This document shows, piece after piece, positions 28,165 through 38,217 of a stretch of DNA of 64,000 nt (positions are counted from its first letter, which is position 1; each line of letters opens with the position of its first letter). Source of the DNA: Sedimenticola sp. (lineage in GTDB: Bacteria > Pseudomonadota > Gammaproteobacteria > Chromatiales > Chromatiaceae); assembly GCA_002869585.1 (NCBI GenBank), contig PKUO01000003.1, positions 83,476 through 147,475 on the forward strand. The letters are read 5' to 3'. A program made the position numbers and the translations under genes. The notes under the pieces were generated by a model. The model worked only from the letters and a program-made list of their open reading frames with translations. It ran no database searches and was not told the origin of the DNA.

Positions 28165-30134
28165 TCGGTGGTCTGCAACTGCATCTCAGCCGGCGTGAGC
28201 TGAATGCCCTGGCGATCGTGCTGTTTCTGGCGGTGGCCCCGCACTTTTTCAACCTGAGCATCTGGATCGGGCTGTTTTTCGCCGCAACCGTGGCGCTCCG
28301 CCTGGTCCTCAACCGCCAGAAAAATCCCTTTCCCGGCCGCTGGCTGGTCTTTCTGCTGATGCTGATCGGACTGGTCAATCTTTTCATCCAATACCCGATT
28401 CCCCTGTTTCGCAGCGCCGCCGTGGCGCTGCTGGTGTCGATGCTCGGGTTGAAACTGCTCGAGGTGAGACGCCGGCGGGATCTCTATGTGGCGGTGTTCC
28501 TCGGCTACTTCACCCTGATCACCCAGTTTCTCTATCGCCAGGATATGCTGCTGGCGGGCTATGCCCTGCTGGTGGTGCTGGCGCTCACCGCGATTCTGGT
28601 CGAGACCAGCCGCCACTCCCCCTCGCGGTCGCTGCTCTCACCTCTCTGGCAATCCTTCAGCCTGCTGGGTCAGGCCATCCCGGTGATGATCATCCTGTTC
28701 CTCTTTTTCCCGCGGTTATCCGGCCCGCTATGGAATCTCGGCCTGGGCGAACAGAGTGGGGTGACCGGGCTGAGCGACAAGATTCGCCCGGGCAGCATCA
28801 GCCAGTTGTCCCAGTCGAAAGAGGTGGCCTTTCGTGCCCATTTCCAGGATCCGATTCCCCCGCCGCAACAGCGCTACTGGCGGGGCCCGGTGTTCTGGGA
28901 CAGCGACGGCGTGGAGTGGGATCTGGGGGCGGAGTTGCAACCGCGCGCGCTGAGTCTCAGCATCGGCGAGCAGCAGATCAACTACAGCGTGATTCTCGAA
29001 CCGACCAATCAGAAATGGTTGTTTGCCCTGGATCTGCCGGATCGTCTGCCACCCAGGACACGCGTCACCCCGGAGTTCGAGCTGGTTCGCGACGACCCCA
29101 TCACCCAGCGCATCAGCTATCAGATCAGTTCGCGTCCCGTCTACAACACCGGCGAGATCGCCGACGATGAGTGGATTCGCGGGCTGGCGCTGCCGGACAA
29201 CATCACCCCACGCATGCAACAGCTGGTCGCGGACTGGAAAAAACAGAGTTCGAATACGGCGGGCATTGTTGACCAGGCGCTCGCCTATTTTCGCCAGCAA
29301 CCTTTCTATTACACACTGTTGCCGCCGCTGCTGGGACAGAACCCGGCCGATCAGTTTCTGTTCGAATCACGCCGCGGTTTCTGTGAGCACTACGCCACCA
29401 GTTTCACGCTGCTGATGCGCATTGCCGGCATCCCGGCGCGGGTGGTAACCGGCTATCAGGGGGGCGAGGTCAACCCGATGGGTGATTATCTGATTGTACG
29501 CCAGTCCGATGCCCACGCCTGGACCGAGGTGTGGCTGGAGGGGCAGGGCTGGGTGCGGGTTGATCCAACTGCGGCCGTGGCGCCGGAGCGTATCGAGCGC
29601 ACCTTCGATTTCGACCTGACCGGCGACACCATCGGAACTCCGATCGATTTTAATCTTCAGGAGTCGGATTTCATCAAAAGCATCGCCCGGCAACTGCGCT
29701 GGGGCGCGGATGCGCTCAACACCGGCTGGCATCGCTGGGTACTCGGCTACACCCATGACCGGCAATCCCAGCTGATGCAACTGCTAGGTATGGGCTTTCT
29801 CAAGGGTCGTTATCTGGCCATTGGCATGGTGGTTTTCACCACCCTGGTGATGCTTGGGATTGGCATCTATCTATGGCGTAATGGCCAGGAGAAGATCGAC
29901 CCGATCAAGGCCGCCTATCTGCGCTTCTGCAGGAAATTGGCCAGGCGTGGGATAGTACGCCAGCCAGCGGAAGGCCCCAGAGACTTTGCCCTACGCGTCA
30001 ACCAGGCAAGGCCCGATCTGCAACAACAAACCGACCAGATCACCCGGCTCTATATCGCCTTGCGCTATGGCCGTGTCGATGCCCCGGAAAAACGTCAAAA
30101 ACTGCAGCGGTTAGTGCGCGGCTTCAGGGTGTAA
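28161..30134 (+). CDS. TgpA-type membrane transglutaminase-like protein (DUF3488/DUF4129)
   Basis: A 657-residue inner-membrane protein: six or so N-terminal helices (to about residue 190), a periplasmic transglutaminase-like domain with the catalytic triad visible as Cys in RRGFCEHYATSF, His in SDAHAWTEVW and Asp in VRVDPTAAV, one more helix around 550-570 and a cytoplasmic DUF4129-type tail. Homologues such as TgpA of Pseudomonas are needed for growth; the substrate is not established. It is translationally coupled to the DUF58 gene. Confidence 0.9.
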   Translation: MIGGLQLHLSRRELNALAIVLFLAVAPHFFNLSIWIGLFFAATVALRLVLNRQKNPFPGRWLVFLLMLIGLVNLFIQYPIPLFRSAAVALLVSMLGLKLLEVRRRRDLYVAVFLGYFTLITQFLYRQDMLLAGYALLVVLALTAILVETSRHSPSRSLLSPLWQSFSLLGQAIPVMIILFLFFPRLSGPLWNLGLGEQSGVTGLSDKIRPGSISQLSQSKEVAFRAHFQDPIPPPQQRYWRGPVFWDSDGVEWDLGAELQPRALSLSIGEQQINYSVILEPTNQKWLFALDLPDRLPPRTRVTPEFELVRDDPITQRISYQISSRPVYNTGEIADDEWIRGLALPDNITPRMQQLVADWKKQSSNTAGIVDQALAYFRQQPFYYTLLPPLLGQNPADQFLFESRRGFCEHYATSFTLLMRIAGIPARVVTGYQGGEVNPMGDYLIVRQSDAHAWTEVWLEGQGWVRVDPTAAVAPERIERTFDFDLTGDTIGTPIDFNLQESDFIKSIARQLRWGADALNTGWHRWVLGYTHDRQSQLMQLLGMGFLKGRYLAIGMVVFTTLVMLGIGIYLWRNGQEKIDPIKAAYLRFCRKLARRGIVRQPAEGPRDFALRVNQARPDLQQQTDQITRLYIALRYGRVDAPEKRQKLQRLVRGFRV

Positions 30135-30166
30135 CATTGACCGCACAGATCAATCCGGACCATGCG

Positions 30167-31126
30167 ATGAAATCACACTCACTGGAAAACTGGCAGCACC
30201 AGCACAACTTTTCAGCCGTCAATGAAAAGGGTGAACGACGAACGCTCTATGTGCTGATTCTCACGGCCGTCACCATGGTGGTTGAGATCATTGCCGGTTC
30301 GGTTTACGGGTCTATGGCGCTGCTGGCCGATGGTTGGCACATGGGCACCCATGTCGCCGCATTCATGATCACGATTTCCGCCTACCGCTTCGCGCGCCGC
30401 AATGTCGATAATCCAGCCTATGCCTTCGGCACAGGCAAGGTGAGCGTGCTCGGGGGTTTTGCCAGCGCGGTTGCCCTGGCTGTGGTGGCATTGATGATGA
30501 TGCTTGAGTCGCTGTATCGCTTTATCGAACCACAAGCGATTCAGTTCAACGAGGCGATTGCCGTGGCGATTCTCGGACTGCTGATCAATCTCATCAGCGC
30601 GCTGCTGCTAAAGGATGAGCATCACCAGCCGCACGCAGACAGCGATGATGACGCACATCACCACCATCATCAGGATCACAACCTGCGCGCCGCCTACATG
30701 CATGTTCTGGCTGATGCCCTGACTTCGGTACTGGCGATCGTCGCCCTGTTTTCAGGCAAATATTTTGGCTGGAACTGGCTCGATCCGATGATGGGTATAG
30801 TGGGTGCGATCATCATTACCCGTTGGTCCTATGGACTGGTAAGACAGACCGGTCCGATCCTGCTCGACGCGAGTATCGAAAAGAAGTACCAGGCGGCGGT
30901 TGTTGAGACGCTTGAAACCGATGCGGATAACCGGGTATGCGATATCCACATCTGGAAGGTAGGGGCCAACCATTTCGCGGCGATAATCTCGCTGATGACG
31001 CACAGCCCTAAAGCAACTGAACATTACAAGGATCTGCTCAAGGACTTTCATCGCTTATCGCATCTCACTATCGAGATCAATACCTGCACCGATGAGGCCT
31101 GTCTGCCAGGCAACCGGGCAACTTGA
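30167..31126 (+). CDS. dmeF: CDF-family divalent cation exporter, DmeF-like
   Basis: A 319-residue cation diffusion facilitator that exports cobalt/nickel-type ions in characterised homologues. Six helices, the metal-site motif LADGWHMGTHVAAF (helix 2) and DALTSVLAIVAL (helix 5), and a His-rich cytoplasmic loop (HHQPHADSDDDAHHHHHQDH) are seen. I chose ATG at 30167 because DmeF proteins begin MHSHSLE-W-H; here MKSHSLENWQHQHNF. A TTG ten codons earlier is the alternative. Metal specificity is inferred from the family. Confidence 0.85.
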   Translation: MKSHSLENWQHQHNFSAVNEKGERRTLYVLILTAVTMVVEIIAGSVYGSMALLADGWHMGTHVAAFMITISAYRFARRNVDNPAYAFGTGKVSVLGGFASAVALAVVALMMMLESLYRFIEPQAIQFNEAIAVAILGLLINLISALLLKDEHHQPHADSDDDAHHHHHQDHNLRAAYMHVLADALTSVLAIVALFSGKYFGWNWLDPMMGIVGAIIITRWSYGLVRQTGPILLDASIEKKYQAAVVETLETDADNRVCDIHIWKVGANHFAAIISLMTHSPKATEHYKDLLKDFHRLSHLTIEINTCTDEACLPGNRAT

Positions 31127-31215
31127 ACCCGCTTCATCCAGTCGGTCGCAACGCGGTTCTGGTTCTCCACAGCAGAAAACCCTAACCACGTCTTGACCAG
31201 GATGATGGTTAGCGC

Positions 31216-31350
31216 CTAATCCAGGGGGATACGAATTTTCTGCCCGGGGTATATCAGATCAGGGCCCTTGATGACTTCACGGTTGGCCTCAAGGATTTGC
31301 CGATAAGCCGAAGCCTTGGGTGTCGAACTCAATCTGACGTCGGCACCTCC
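31216..31350 (-). pseudogene. Remnant of a LysM-domain protein (C-terminus)
   Basis: On the minus strand, a frame reading GADVRLSSTPKASAYRQ through IYPGQKIRIPLD and a stop at 31216 is the end of a LysM domain, as found at the C-terminus of Kbp/YgaU- or FimV-like proteins. No start codon or upstream domain exists: the frame runs into the 3' end of the EamA gene. It looks like a 3' gene fragment left by deletion or insertion. Confidence 0.6.
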
Positions 31351-31358
31351 GCAACAAG

Positions 31359-32264
31359 CTACCCTGGCAGGGTTTTTGGCCGGAAGGCCGTGGCGAGAAA
31401 AATCCCGATAAAGATGGTTCCCATGCCCAGCAGATGGAAGAGGCTCAGCTTTTCATTGAGAAAAATAACGGCCAGGACGCTGGCGTAGACCGAGATCAGA
31501 TTGCAGTACATGCCAGCCTGGTTGGCGCCACCCAGCGCGACCGCCTTGTTACAGAAGAAGTAGGAGAGAATGGAAGGGAAGATACCCACATAGCAAAGTA
31601 TCCATGCGGTAGTACCGTACAGCTCCAAGCGCGCACCATCGCGGATATCCCACAGGTAGAAGGGAAAGATGCCGGCAATGCCCAGAAAGATCAGAACCAG
31701 CAACAGGCCCAGCTTGTCGACATCCGGCGACATGCGTTTCAGCAACACGGAATAGAGCGCAAAGCTGAACACGGCCGCCAACATCAACAGATCGCCCGGG
31801 TTGGCTTCAAGCCCCATCAACACCTGCAGATCGCCGCGCGAGATGATGATCACCACCCCGAGCAGGGCGAAGATTGCGCCCAGTCTCTGTTTTCCCCGGG
31901 TACGCTCCTGACCCAGCATCCAGGTCATGAGAAAGACCATCAATGGCATCGAGGCAGCAACCACGCCGACATTGATCGCCATGGTCCACTGCAGGGCGAG
32001 ATACTGGAAGGTGTTGTAGACCGAGACCGAAAGAAAGGCGAGCAGAAAGACCATGCCGAAGTTGGCCCGATAGAAGGACATGTCTTTCCAGGCCGCCTTG
32101 TAGGCAAAGGGAAACAGCACGACAAAGGCGATCACCCAGCGCCAGAAGGAGAGTTCCGTGCCGGAAAGGTGATCGACCGCGATCTTGCCGACCACGGCAT
32201 TGCCCCCCCAGAACAGGGTGGTGAGTGCCAGCAGCACGGGTGGCGAGTCTTTAAGGTTCAACAC
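31359..32264 (-). CDS. EamA/DMT-family transporter
   Basis: A 301-residue inner-membrane protein with ten predicted helices in two EamA repeats, typical of drug/metabolite exporters (YdcZ/RhaT superfamily). The opening LALTTLFWGGNAVVGKIAV and the FLNEKLSLFHLLGMGTIFIGIFLA end are characteristic. Substrate unknown. It is followed by the LysM fragment on the same strand and preceded by the dehydrogenase gene. Confidence 0.88.
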   Translation of the reverse strand: MLNLKDSPPVLLALTTLFWGGNAVVGKIAVDHLSGTELSFWRWVIAFVVLFPFAYKAAWKDMSFYRANFGMVFLLAFLSVSVYNTFQYLALQWTMAINVGVVAASMPLMVFLMTWMLGQERTRGKQRLGAIFALLGVVIIISRGDLQVLMGLEANPGDLLMLAAVFSFALYSVLLKRMSPDVDKLGLLLVLIFLGIAGIFPFYLWDIRDGARLELYGTTAWILCYVGIFPSILSYFFCNKAVALGGANQAGMYCNLISVYASVLAVIFLNEKLSLFHLLGMGTIFIGIFLATAFRPKTLPG

Positions 32265-32299
32265 ACTCTACCCGGTAGACCAGCATAGGGAAACAACGA

Positions 32300-33409
32300 T
32301 CACTGGGCAATCTCGGCAAAGTCTACCACCCTCGGTGTCAGCAGAACCGAATCGCACACCTGTTTGGGCAGACTGGCAATGCAGGCATTGAGATTATCCG
32401 TCAGGTCCTTTCCCAGTGCACCGTGCTTTTCCATGAAGAGATCCAGATCCCCGGCGATCTCATGCAGCATTTCGCGCACGATGGCATGGGTTGCCACTAC
32501 CTGACCGGGATAGCGATCAAGAACATAGGAGAAAGCCAGCGCCGTGTTGATGATCGACTGCACGGCAAAGCGGGGCAGCCCCAACTTCTGTGTCAGCTTG
32601 GCGAGATAGATGGCATCAACCACCGCATGGTGAATGCTGAACCCGGCATCCCAGATGCTCTCCTTGACTCCCTTGCGCATGCCCACATCCCACTGCCGCG
32701 TTCCCCCGGCGCCACCGTTGAGAAAGGTCAAAAAATCGGCCTGGGCATCGCCTCCGAGCTGATGGCCATTGAAATATTCACTGTGTACCGCCGTGCCGGT
32801 TGCGATGCCAACCAGGCCGTTGAACACCAGGCAGTGACCAATCAGCTTGGTGACCGAACCCGCCGAGGGCGAACTGCCGAAATAGCGGGGATGTCCCAGC
32901 TTCTGCAACAGCGGCTGTACACGTTGGTAAAGTGCTTCATCGCCACTGGCGAGAATCAGCATCCCCTTGGGGTCTGCACCGCCAAGCTTGGCGCCCAGGG
33001 GGCCGCCGGTCAGCGGATAGTTGGCGTAGCTGACCTTTTTGTCCCGGCAATAACGGCTTGCCGCTTCAGCAAAATCGGGACTGACCGTGGACAGATGCAG
33101 AATAAACGGCGAATCCTTGCAACGCGCCATGAGCAGTGACGCCAGTTCGGCAATCAGGGGAAGATCATCACCATTCTTGCCGGCACAGACCACAACGCCG
33201 TCGATATCACCATCGCCCACCAGTTGCGCAAAACTGTCGACCCTGGCAGCGCCATGGCGATCCCACTCTGCCCGGTACTGATCGCGCAGCCCGCCAGCGC
33301 TTCCACGGTCATGCACCCGAACAACCTGGGCAACATCACAGGGGGTGAGATGTACCGCGGCGGGACCTGCCATCATTCCCAGACCGCCAACATACGCGAG
33401 CTTTAACAT
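32300..33409 (-). CDS. NAD(P)-binding beta-hydroxyacid dehydrogenase-like protein
   Basis: A 369-residue protein related to 3-hydroxyisobutyrate dehydrogenase/6-phosphogluconate dehydrogenase-like enzymes: N-terminal Rossmann domain, the substrate-loop type motif YPLTGGPLGAKLGGADPKGMLILASG near residues 140-165, and the region with the expected catalytic lysine (GSVTKLIGHCLVFNGL, about 195-210), where the usual Asn after the Lys is His. Substrate unknown. I chose ATG at 33409 (AAGGAA site upstream); a long N-terminal extension in frame has no domain. Confidence 0.72.
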   Translation of the reverse strand: MLKLAYVGGLGMMAGPAAVHLTPCDVAQVVRVHDRGSAGGLRDQYRAEWDRHGAARVDSFAQLVGDGDIDGVVVCAGKNGDDLPLIAELASLLMARCKDSPFILHLSTVSPDFAEAASRYCRDKKVSYANYPLTGGPLGAKLGGADPKGMLILASGDEALYQRVQPLLQKLGHPRYFGSSPSAGSVTKLIGHCLVFNGLVGIATGTAVHSEYFNGHQLGGDAQADFLTFLNGGAGGTRQWDVGMRKGVKESIWDAGFSIHHAVVDAIYLAKLTQKLGLPRFAVQSIINTALAFSYVLDRYPGQVVATHAIVREMLHEIAGDLDLFMEKHGALGKDLTDNLNACIASLPKQVCDSVLLTPRVVDFAEIAQ

Positions 33410-33509
33410 GAGATTTCCTTGTTGATTTTTGGTGCGTCGATTGTTGGGTTGATGATAATGGAAGCGCCGCCAGGTTTCACCGCTATATCGGCCGGTGAAT
33501 TCCTGCGCG

Positions 33510-34262
33510 CTACCGATCCAGGCGCGCCACGCGCAGACTGAGCGGCCAGGAGACGGGCAGGCTCGTGCTCTCTGCTGGCCAGGCATCACGCAGTGCCGGA
33601 GTGATCCCGGCAACGCCATCCCGTACGGTCGACTGGTTAAAACGTTTCACCGCCGACCAGGTGTTCAGATAACCCAGCAGGTGCTCCAGACTCCACTCTG
33701 CGGTCATGGCGAATTCCGGTGTATCGATTTCACCGGCGGGGAAGGGCAGATCGCGGTATCCGTTCTCGACAAATTGACGCTCTGGGGGCCAGTAATCCTC
33801 CAGGGTCACCCGATAAAAGTGCTCGATCACCCGATCAATTTCGGGCGTCAGGCGAAACAGGTTGTAGCTCCAGACCGCCAGAACCCCCTCTGCCTTCAGC
33901 ACGCGTCTGACCTCGGTGTAAAAGGCATCCAGATCGAACCAGTGCAACGCCTGGGCGACTGTCACCAGATTCTGGCTGTCGTCTTCCAACCCGCTGTTCT
34001 CGGCACGGGCGATGCGAAAGCTGATTTTCTCGTGCCGCGGCGCATTCTCAATCTGACTCGCGCTTGCATCCGTTGCCAGAACACGGTCGAAATAGCCCGT
34101 CAGGGCAACAGCCGCCTGGCCGGAACCGGTCGCGCAGTCCCAAACCGCCGCATGTTCATCGACCAGGCTGGCGAGATAGACAAACAACTCCGCTGGATAG
34201 CTCGGGCGATAGGCGGCATAACCGCTTGATAGCGCGGAGAAATGATCTTTGAAATTGGTCAT
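33510..34262 (-). CDS. Class I SAM-dependent methyltransferase
   Basis: A 250-residue methyltransferase of the UbiE/COQ5-like superfamily. The SAM-binding motif VWDCATGSGQAAVAL is at about residues 38-52 and is followed by LATDASASQIENA and the ALHWFDLDAFYTEV segment typical of the family. Substrate unknown. It lies upstream of the dehydrogenase gene on the same strand with a 100-base gap, so it may be a separate transcription unit. Confidence 0.88.
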   Translation of the reverse strand: MTNFKDHFSALSSGYAAYRPSYPAELFVYLASLVDEHAAVWDCATGSGQAAVALTGYFDRVLATDASASQIENAPRHEKISFRIARAENSGLEDDSQNLVTVAQALHWFDLDAFYTEVRRVLKAEGVLAVWSYNLFRLTPEIDRVIEHFYRVTLEDYWPPERQFVENGYRDLPFPAGEIDTPEFAMTAEWSLEHLLGYLNTWSAVKRFNQSTVRDGVAGITPALRDAWPAESTSLPVSWPLSLRVARLDR

Positions 34263-34503
34263 GACAAGGACTTCCGATTTGCTTCGCGTACTGGCCTGAA
34301 CTCCATCCTAACCTGTTTCCTGCTGGTGGAGCGGGAAACAGCCCGTGAACTAAATGATTAAAGTTTCTCACCGGTACGCCGAAGATAGGATCAAGTGCCT
34401 GTCGTTTCGCCTGTTTGCACTGCTCTTGCTCTGAGGAACAACTCCTCCAGCAAGGGTCGATAACTATATAGAGCCATTAATTCTTCTGAATCAGGAGCAT
34501 AGG

Positions 34504-34914
34504 ATGAAAACCACGATCAAGCTATTTGCTGCATCCCTTCTAATGTTTATCTCGTTCGCGGTGCTGGCCGAGGAGGCGGCAATGAACATCGACGGCGCCA
34601 CCACGGTCGATGCGGCCAAGGCGAAGGAGCTGTTTGACCAAGGCGCGCTGTTCGTTGATCCCAGGCGGGAGACCGAATATGAGGCGGGTCGTATCCCGGA
34701 TGCCGTCAGCCTGGAGCTGAAATCCGTATTCAGTGAAGCCGCCCTGGCAGAGCATGCCAAGCCTGATGACGCCGTGGTTTTTTATTGCAACGGACCAAAA
34801 TGCCCACGCTCGGCCAAGTGCAGCGAACTGGCTGTCAGCTGGGGCTATAAACAGGTCTTCTATTTCCGTGACGGATTCCCTGCATGGCAGGACGCAGGCT
34901 ATCCGGTCGAATAA
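34504..34914 (+). CDS. Secreted rhodanese-like protein
   Basis: A 136-residue protein with a signal peptide (residues 1-22, ending VLAEEA) and a single rhodanese domain. The active-site Cys is residue 95 in FYCNGPKCPRSAKC, a loop that also contains Cys 100 and 106. Rhodaneses carry sulfane sulfur; the export signal places it in the periplasm. An AGGAGCATAGG site precedes the ATG. It lies directly upstream of a chemoreceptor gene. Confidence 0.88.
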   Translation: MKTTIKLFAASLLMFISFAVLAEEAAMNIDGATTVDAAKAKELFDQGALFVDPRRETEYEAGRIPDAVSLELKSVFSEAALAEHAKPDDAVVFYCNGPKCPRSAKCSELAVSWGYKQVFYFRDGFPAWQDAGYPVE

Positions 34915-34979
34915 TGAAAACAGGGCCAGCGGGATAAAACCGACTGGCCCATCGGCATAAGCACCGAAAGGATCTGCAC

Positions 34980-36845
34980 ATGTTACTGCGTACACGCATC
35001 ATTCTCACTGCCATAGTCAGTATACTTTTTATCGCCCTGGTACTGGTGATCTCCGGTCAGATCATGCAGAACCAGGTCGAGCAGCGATTCATCTCCGCCA
35101 CCATCCAGGGGCAGGACCTGTTGTGGGGGAAGATAGTCGAGAGTCAGCAGGATGCCATGGAAGCGAACATGTCGGGGATCACACGCGACCGGGATATCCG
35201 TAAGGGTCTGGCAAGCAGCGATACGACATCCCTGCAACAGACGGCATCTCCGGCCTACAAACGCCTGAGCACCTCGAACGTCCTGACTAAAATGCAGTTG
35301 GTCGATCTCCAGAATAATGTCGTCTTCTCTGCACCGGATAACTACACCGGCAAGACGCGCATCACCCTGGCGGCAAAGGCGTTGAGTGAAGGCAAGATTG
35401 TCCGCGGTATCGAACGCGGAGATTCGGGTGAGCTGGATATCGTTCTGGCCTTCCCGCTGATCACCCGCGGAAAGCCTGTCGGCGTTGGTATCTACATACG
35501 CGATTTCAACGGCGCAATTAATTCCATGAAGAAGAGCGCCCAATCAGAGGTGACTGTCATCAATGCCGATGGCGCGCTTGAGTACAGTACCGACCAGGCG
35601 TTTTTCAGCAATCTGGACCTGGAGATTCCGGGCCTCACTGAGTCGACTGTCAGCATCAATCACATCGACGACAAGACCTACACCTCGGCCATTTCGCCCA
35701 TCTTTGATCCTGCCGGTGCCCCCATCGCCCAGCTGATCAGCTCAAGCGACTACACCGAGAGCTATACAAAGCAGCAGAACACCAATCTCTTCAGTTACCT
35801 GATCGTAGTCGCCGGGCTGATCGTGATAATCGCGGGCTTCACCTGGTACATACGCAAGGCATTCTTGCCCCTGCAGAGGGCGGTATTCACCCTGGAAAAG
35901 ATTGCCGAGGGAGATCTGACCCACGATGTCGAGGCCAAGCGTAACGATGAGATCGGCAAGCTGGTGACTTCCATGGAACGTATGGTGGTCAGCCTGCGGC
36001 AAATCATCTCTCAGTTCCGAGACATGGGCGATCACCTGACGGTTTCATCCGGTGAAATGCAGACCATCGCTATAGACACCACCCAGGGTATCGAGCGCCA
36101 GTCAGCGGAAACAGAACAGGTGGCGACCGCCATGCGTCAGATGACCACCACCGTCCAGGAGGTCGCACGCCACGCCGAAGAGGCCGCCAGCGCAGCGCTG
36201 GCCGCCGACAAGGATGCCAACAACGGCCGTGCGATCGTCAAGAAAACCATCGATTCGATCAATGTTCTTTCCGGTGATATCCATAACGCCACCTCGGTCA
36301 TTCAGAAACTGCAGTCGGAAAGTAATGAGATCGGCAGCGTGCTCGACGTGATCCGCGGCATCGCCGAGCAGACCAACCTGCTCGCCCTCAACGCGGCCAT
36401 CGAAGCGGCCAGGGCCGGTGAACAGGGACGCGGTTTTGCCGTCGTCGCCGACGAGGTCAGAACCCTGGCCAGCCGTACCCAGCAGTCCACCCAGGACATT
36501 CAAAAGATGATCGAAAAGCTCCAGTCCGGCGCCGATGATGCGGTCAAGACCATGGAACACAGCCTCTCCCAGGTCAGCAGCAGTGTCGAGCAGGCCAACC
36601 AGACCGGCAACTCGCTGGATACCATCACCACCGCGGTAAGCACCATCAACCAGATGAATGTGCATATCGCCAGTGCCGCCGAGCAGCAGCGTCTGGTAGC
36701 GGAAGAGATCAATCGCAATATTGAGAATATCAGCCAGATCTCAGAAAAAAGCGCCAGTGCAGCCCGAGAAACCTCTTCAGCCAGCGAGGAGTTGCAGAAC
36801 TGGACCCTGCGTCTGAACAACCTGATTGATCATTTCAGGATATAG
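34980..36845 (+). CDS. Methyl-accepting chemotaxis protein
   Basis: A 621-residue chemoreceptor. It has an N-terminal membrane helix (about 8-28), a periplasmic sensor region of Cache type to about residue 265, a second helix (about 270-292), HAMP domain (about 293-345) and a cytoplasmic signalling domain with the CheA/CheW-binding hairpin [20 protein letters not shown] near 460-480. Ligand unknown. It is likely a single gene or cotranscribed with the rhodanese gene 65 bases upstream. Confidence 0.93.
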   Translation: MLLRTRIILTAIVSILFIALVLVISGQIMQNQVEQRFISATIQGQDLLWGKIVESQQDAMEANMSGITRDRDIRKGLASSDTTSLQQTASPAYKRLSTSNVLTKMQLVDLQNNVVFSAPDNYTGKTRITLAAKALSEGKIVRGIERGDSGELDIVLAFPLITRGKPVGVGIYIRDFNGAINSMKKSAQSEVTVINADGALEYSTDQAFFSNLDLEIPGLTESTVSINHIDDKTYTSAISPIFDPAGAPIAQLISSSDYTESYTKQQNTNLFSYLIVVAGLIVIIAGFTWYIRKAFLPLQRAVFTLEKIAEGDLTHDVEAKRNDEIGKLVTSMERMVVSLRQIISQFRDMGDHLTVSSGEMQTIAIDTTQGIERQSAETEQVATAMRQMTTTVQEVARHAEEAASAALAADKDANNGRAIVKKTIDSINVLSGDIHNATSVIQKLQSESNEIGSVLDVIRGIAEQTNLLALNAAIEAARAGEQGRGFAVVADEVRTLASRTQQSTQDIQKMIEKLQSGADDAVKTMEHSLSQVSSSVEQANQTGNSLDTITTAVSTINQMNVHIASAAEQQRLVAEEINRNIENISQISEKSASAARETSSASEELQNWTLRLNNLIDHFRI

Positions 36846-36849
36846 CCGG

Positions 36850-38202
36850 TTATTTACCGATACAGAAACTGGAAAAGATCTTCCCCAGCAGATCATCGGC
36901 GGTGAATTCGCCGGTGATCTCAGACAACGCCATCTGCGCCTGGCGCAGATCATCGGCCATCAGTTCGCCGGAACCGGTCTCCAGAAATACCCGCTGACCC
37001 TGCCGCAGATGGGCATCTGCCCTCTCCAGGGCATCCAGATGACGGCGGCGGGCAATGAACTCGCCTTCCTGGTTGCCGGTATAACCCATGCTTGATTTCA
37101 GATGCTCACGCAGCCGATCCATTCCCGCACCGGTTTTTGCCGATACAGCGACTTCTGTGACGCCGGTATTCACATCGATGCCGGCGGTGGTTCCGGTAAT
37201 ATCGATCTTGTTTCTCACCAGGGTCACCGGGATATCCTGCGGCAGGCTGGCGCGGTCATAGGTATCGTGGTCCGGATCGACCTGATCATCAAATATCCAG
37301 AGGATTCTGTCGGCCTGGGCAATTTGTTCCCGTGCGCGCCTGATCCCCTCCTGTTCAACCCGATCCTGGCTGTCGCGCAGACCAGCGGTGTCAATCAGAT
37401 GCAGCGGCATGCCATCGATCTGGATCTGCTCACGCAACAGGTCGCGGGTGGTCCCTGGAATGTCGGTGACGATTGCCGAATCGCGACCGACCAGGGCATT
37501 CAAAAGGCTCGATTTTCCGGCGTTGGGACGACCGGCGATAACCAGTGTCATGCCATCGCGTAGCAGTCGGCCAAGCCGGGCGCTTTTTTGCACGGCTGAG
37601 AGACTGTGCAGGATTGCGTGTAAGTCAGTACTTACTTTTCCATCGGAGAGAAAATCGATCTCCTCCTCGGGAAAGTCGATGGCCGCCTCGACATACATGC
37701 GTAACTGGGTAACCGATTGCACCAGTTGATGGATGCGGCGGGAAAACTCCCCTTCGAGTGAACGCACCGCGAGTCGCGCCGCTGTAGCGGTGCCACTCTC
37801 GATCAAATCGGCTATCGCTTCGGCCTGAGCCAGATCGAGCTTGTCATTGAGAAAGGCCCGTTGACTGAACTCGCCGGGATGGGCAAGCCTGGCGCCACAG
37901 GCCAGTACGGACTGGAGCAGCAGATCCATCACCACCGGACCGCCATGGCCCTGCAGCTCAAGGACATCTTCGCCGGTGAAAGAGTGGGGCGCCGGAAAGT
38001 AGAGGGCGATACCCTCATCGATCAGCTCGCCATCGAGACTGCGGAATTTGCAGAACATCGCCAGACGCGGCTCCGGGCTTTTACCGGTAACGGTCCGGGC
38101 TATCGCCGAGACAAAACTGCCTGAGATGCGGATGATGCCCACCCCGCCCATACCGGGCGGGGTGGCGATTGCGGCAATGGTATCCTGTGTGTTCACCATC
38201 AA
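36850..38202 (-). CDS. mnmE: tRNA modification GTPase MnmE (TrmE)
   Basis: GTPase that with MnmG modifies U34 of several tRNAs. The 450 residues show the N-terminal folate-binding domain, a G domain with [14 protein letters not shown] (about 224-237), DIPGTTRD and RNKID, and the C-terminal FCIGK motif with its invariant Cys. Two adjacent ATG codons open the frame. It is 15 bases downstream of yidC, the standard order. Confidence 0.97.
   Translation of the reverse strand: MMVNTQDTIAAIATPPGMGGVGIIRISGSFVSAIARTVTGKSPEPRLAMFCKFRSLDGELIDEGIALYFPAPHSFTGEDVLELQGHGGPVVMDLLLQSVLACGARLAHPGEFSQRAFLNDKLDLAQAEAIADLIESGTATAARLAVRSLEGEFSRRIHQLVQSVTQLRMYVEAAIDFPEEEIDFLSDGKVSTDLHAILHSLSAVQKSARLGRLLRDGMTLVIAGRPNAGKSSLLNALVGRDSAIVTDIPGTTRDLLREQIQIDGMPLHLIDTAGLRDSQDRVEQEGIRRAREQIAQADRILWIFDDQVDPDHDTYDRASLPQDIPVTLVRNKIDITGTTAGIDVNTGVTEVAVSAKTGAGMDRLREHLKSSMGYTGNQEGEFIARRRHLDALERADAHLRQGQRVFLETGSGELMADDLRQAQMALSEITGEFTADDLLGKIFSSFCIGK
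37620..37635. repeat. GTAAGT-type palindrome inside mnmE
   Basis: GTAAGTCAGTACTTAC, perfect 6-bp arms with 4 bases between, in coding DNA of mnmE. Same motif set as 47362, 48823 and 51833. Confidence 0.3.
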
Positions 38203-38217
38203 CCGGGGATCAGACGC

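Noticed and set aside
30641..30680. His-codon repeat (CAC/CAT rich)
   Set aside because: This is the His-rich metal loop of the CDF exporter, not a DNA repeat or CRISPR.
31140..31215. Inverted repeat CTAACCA/TGGTTAG downstream of dmeF as a terminator
   Set aside because: The loop is 17 bases and no T-run follows; too weak to call.
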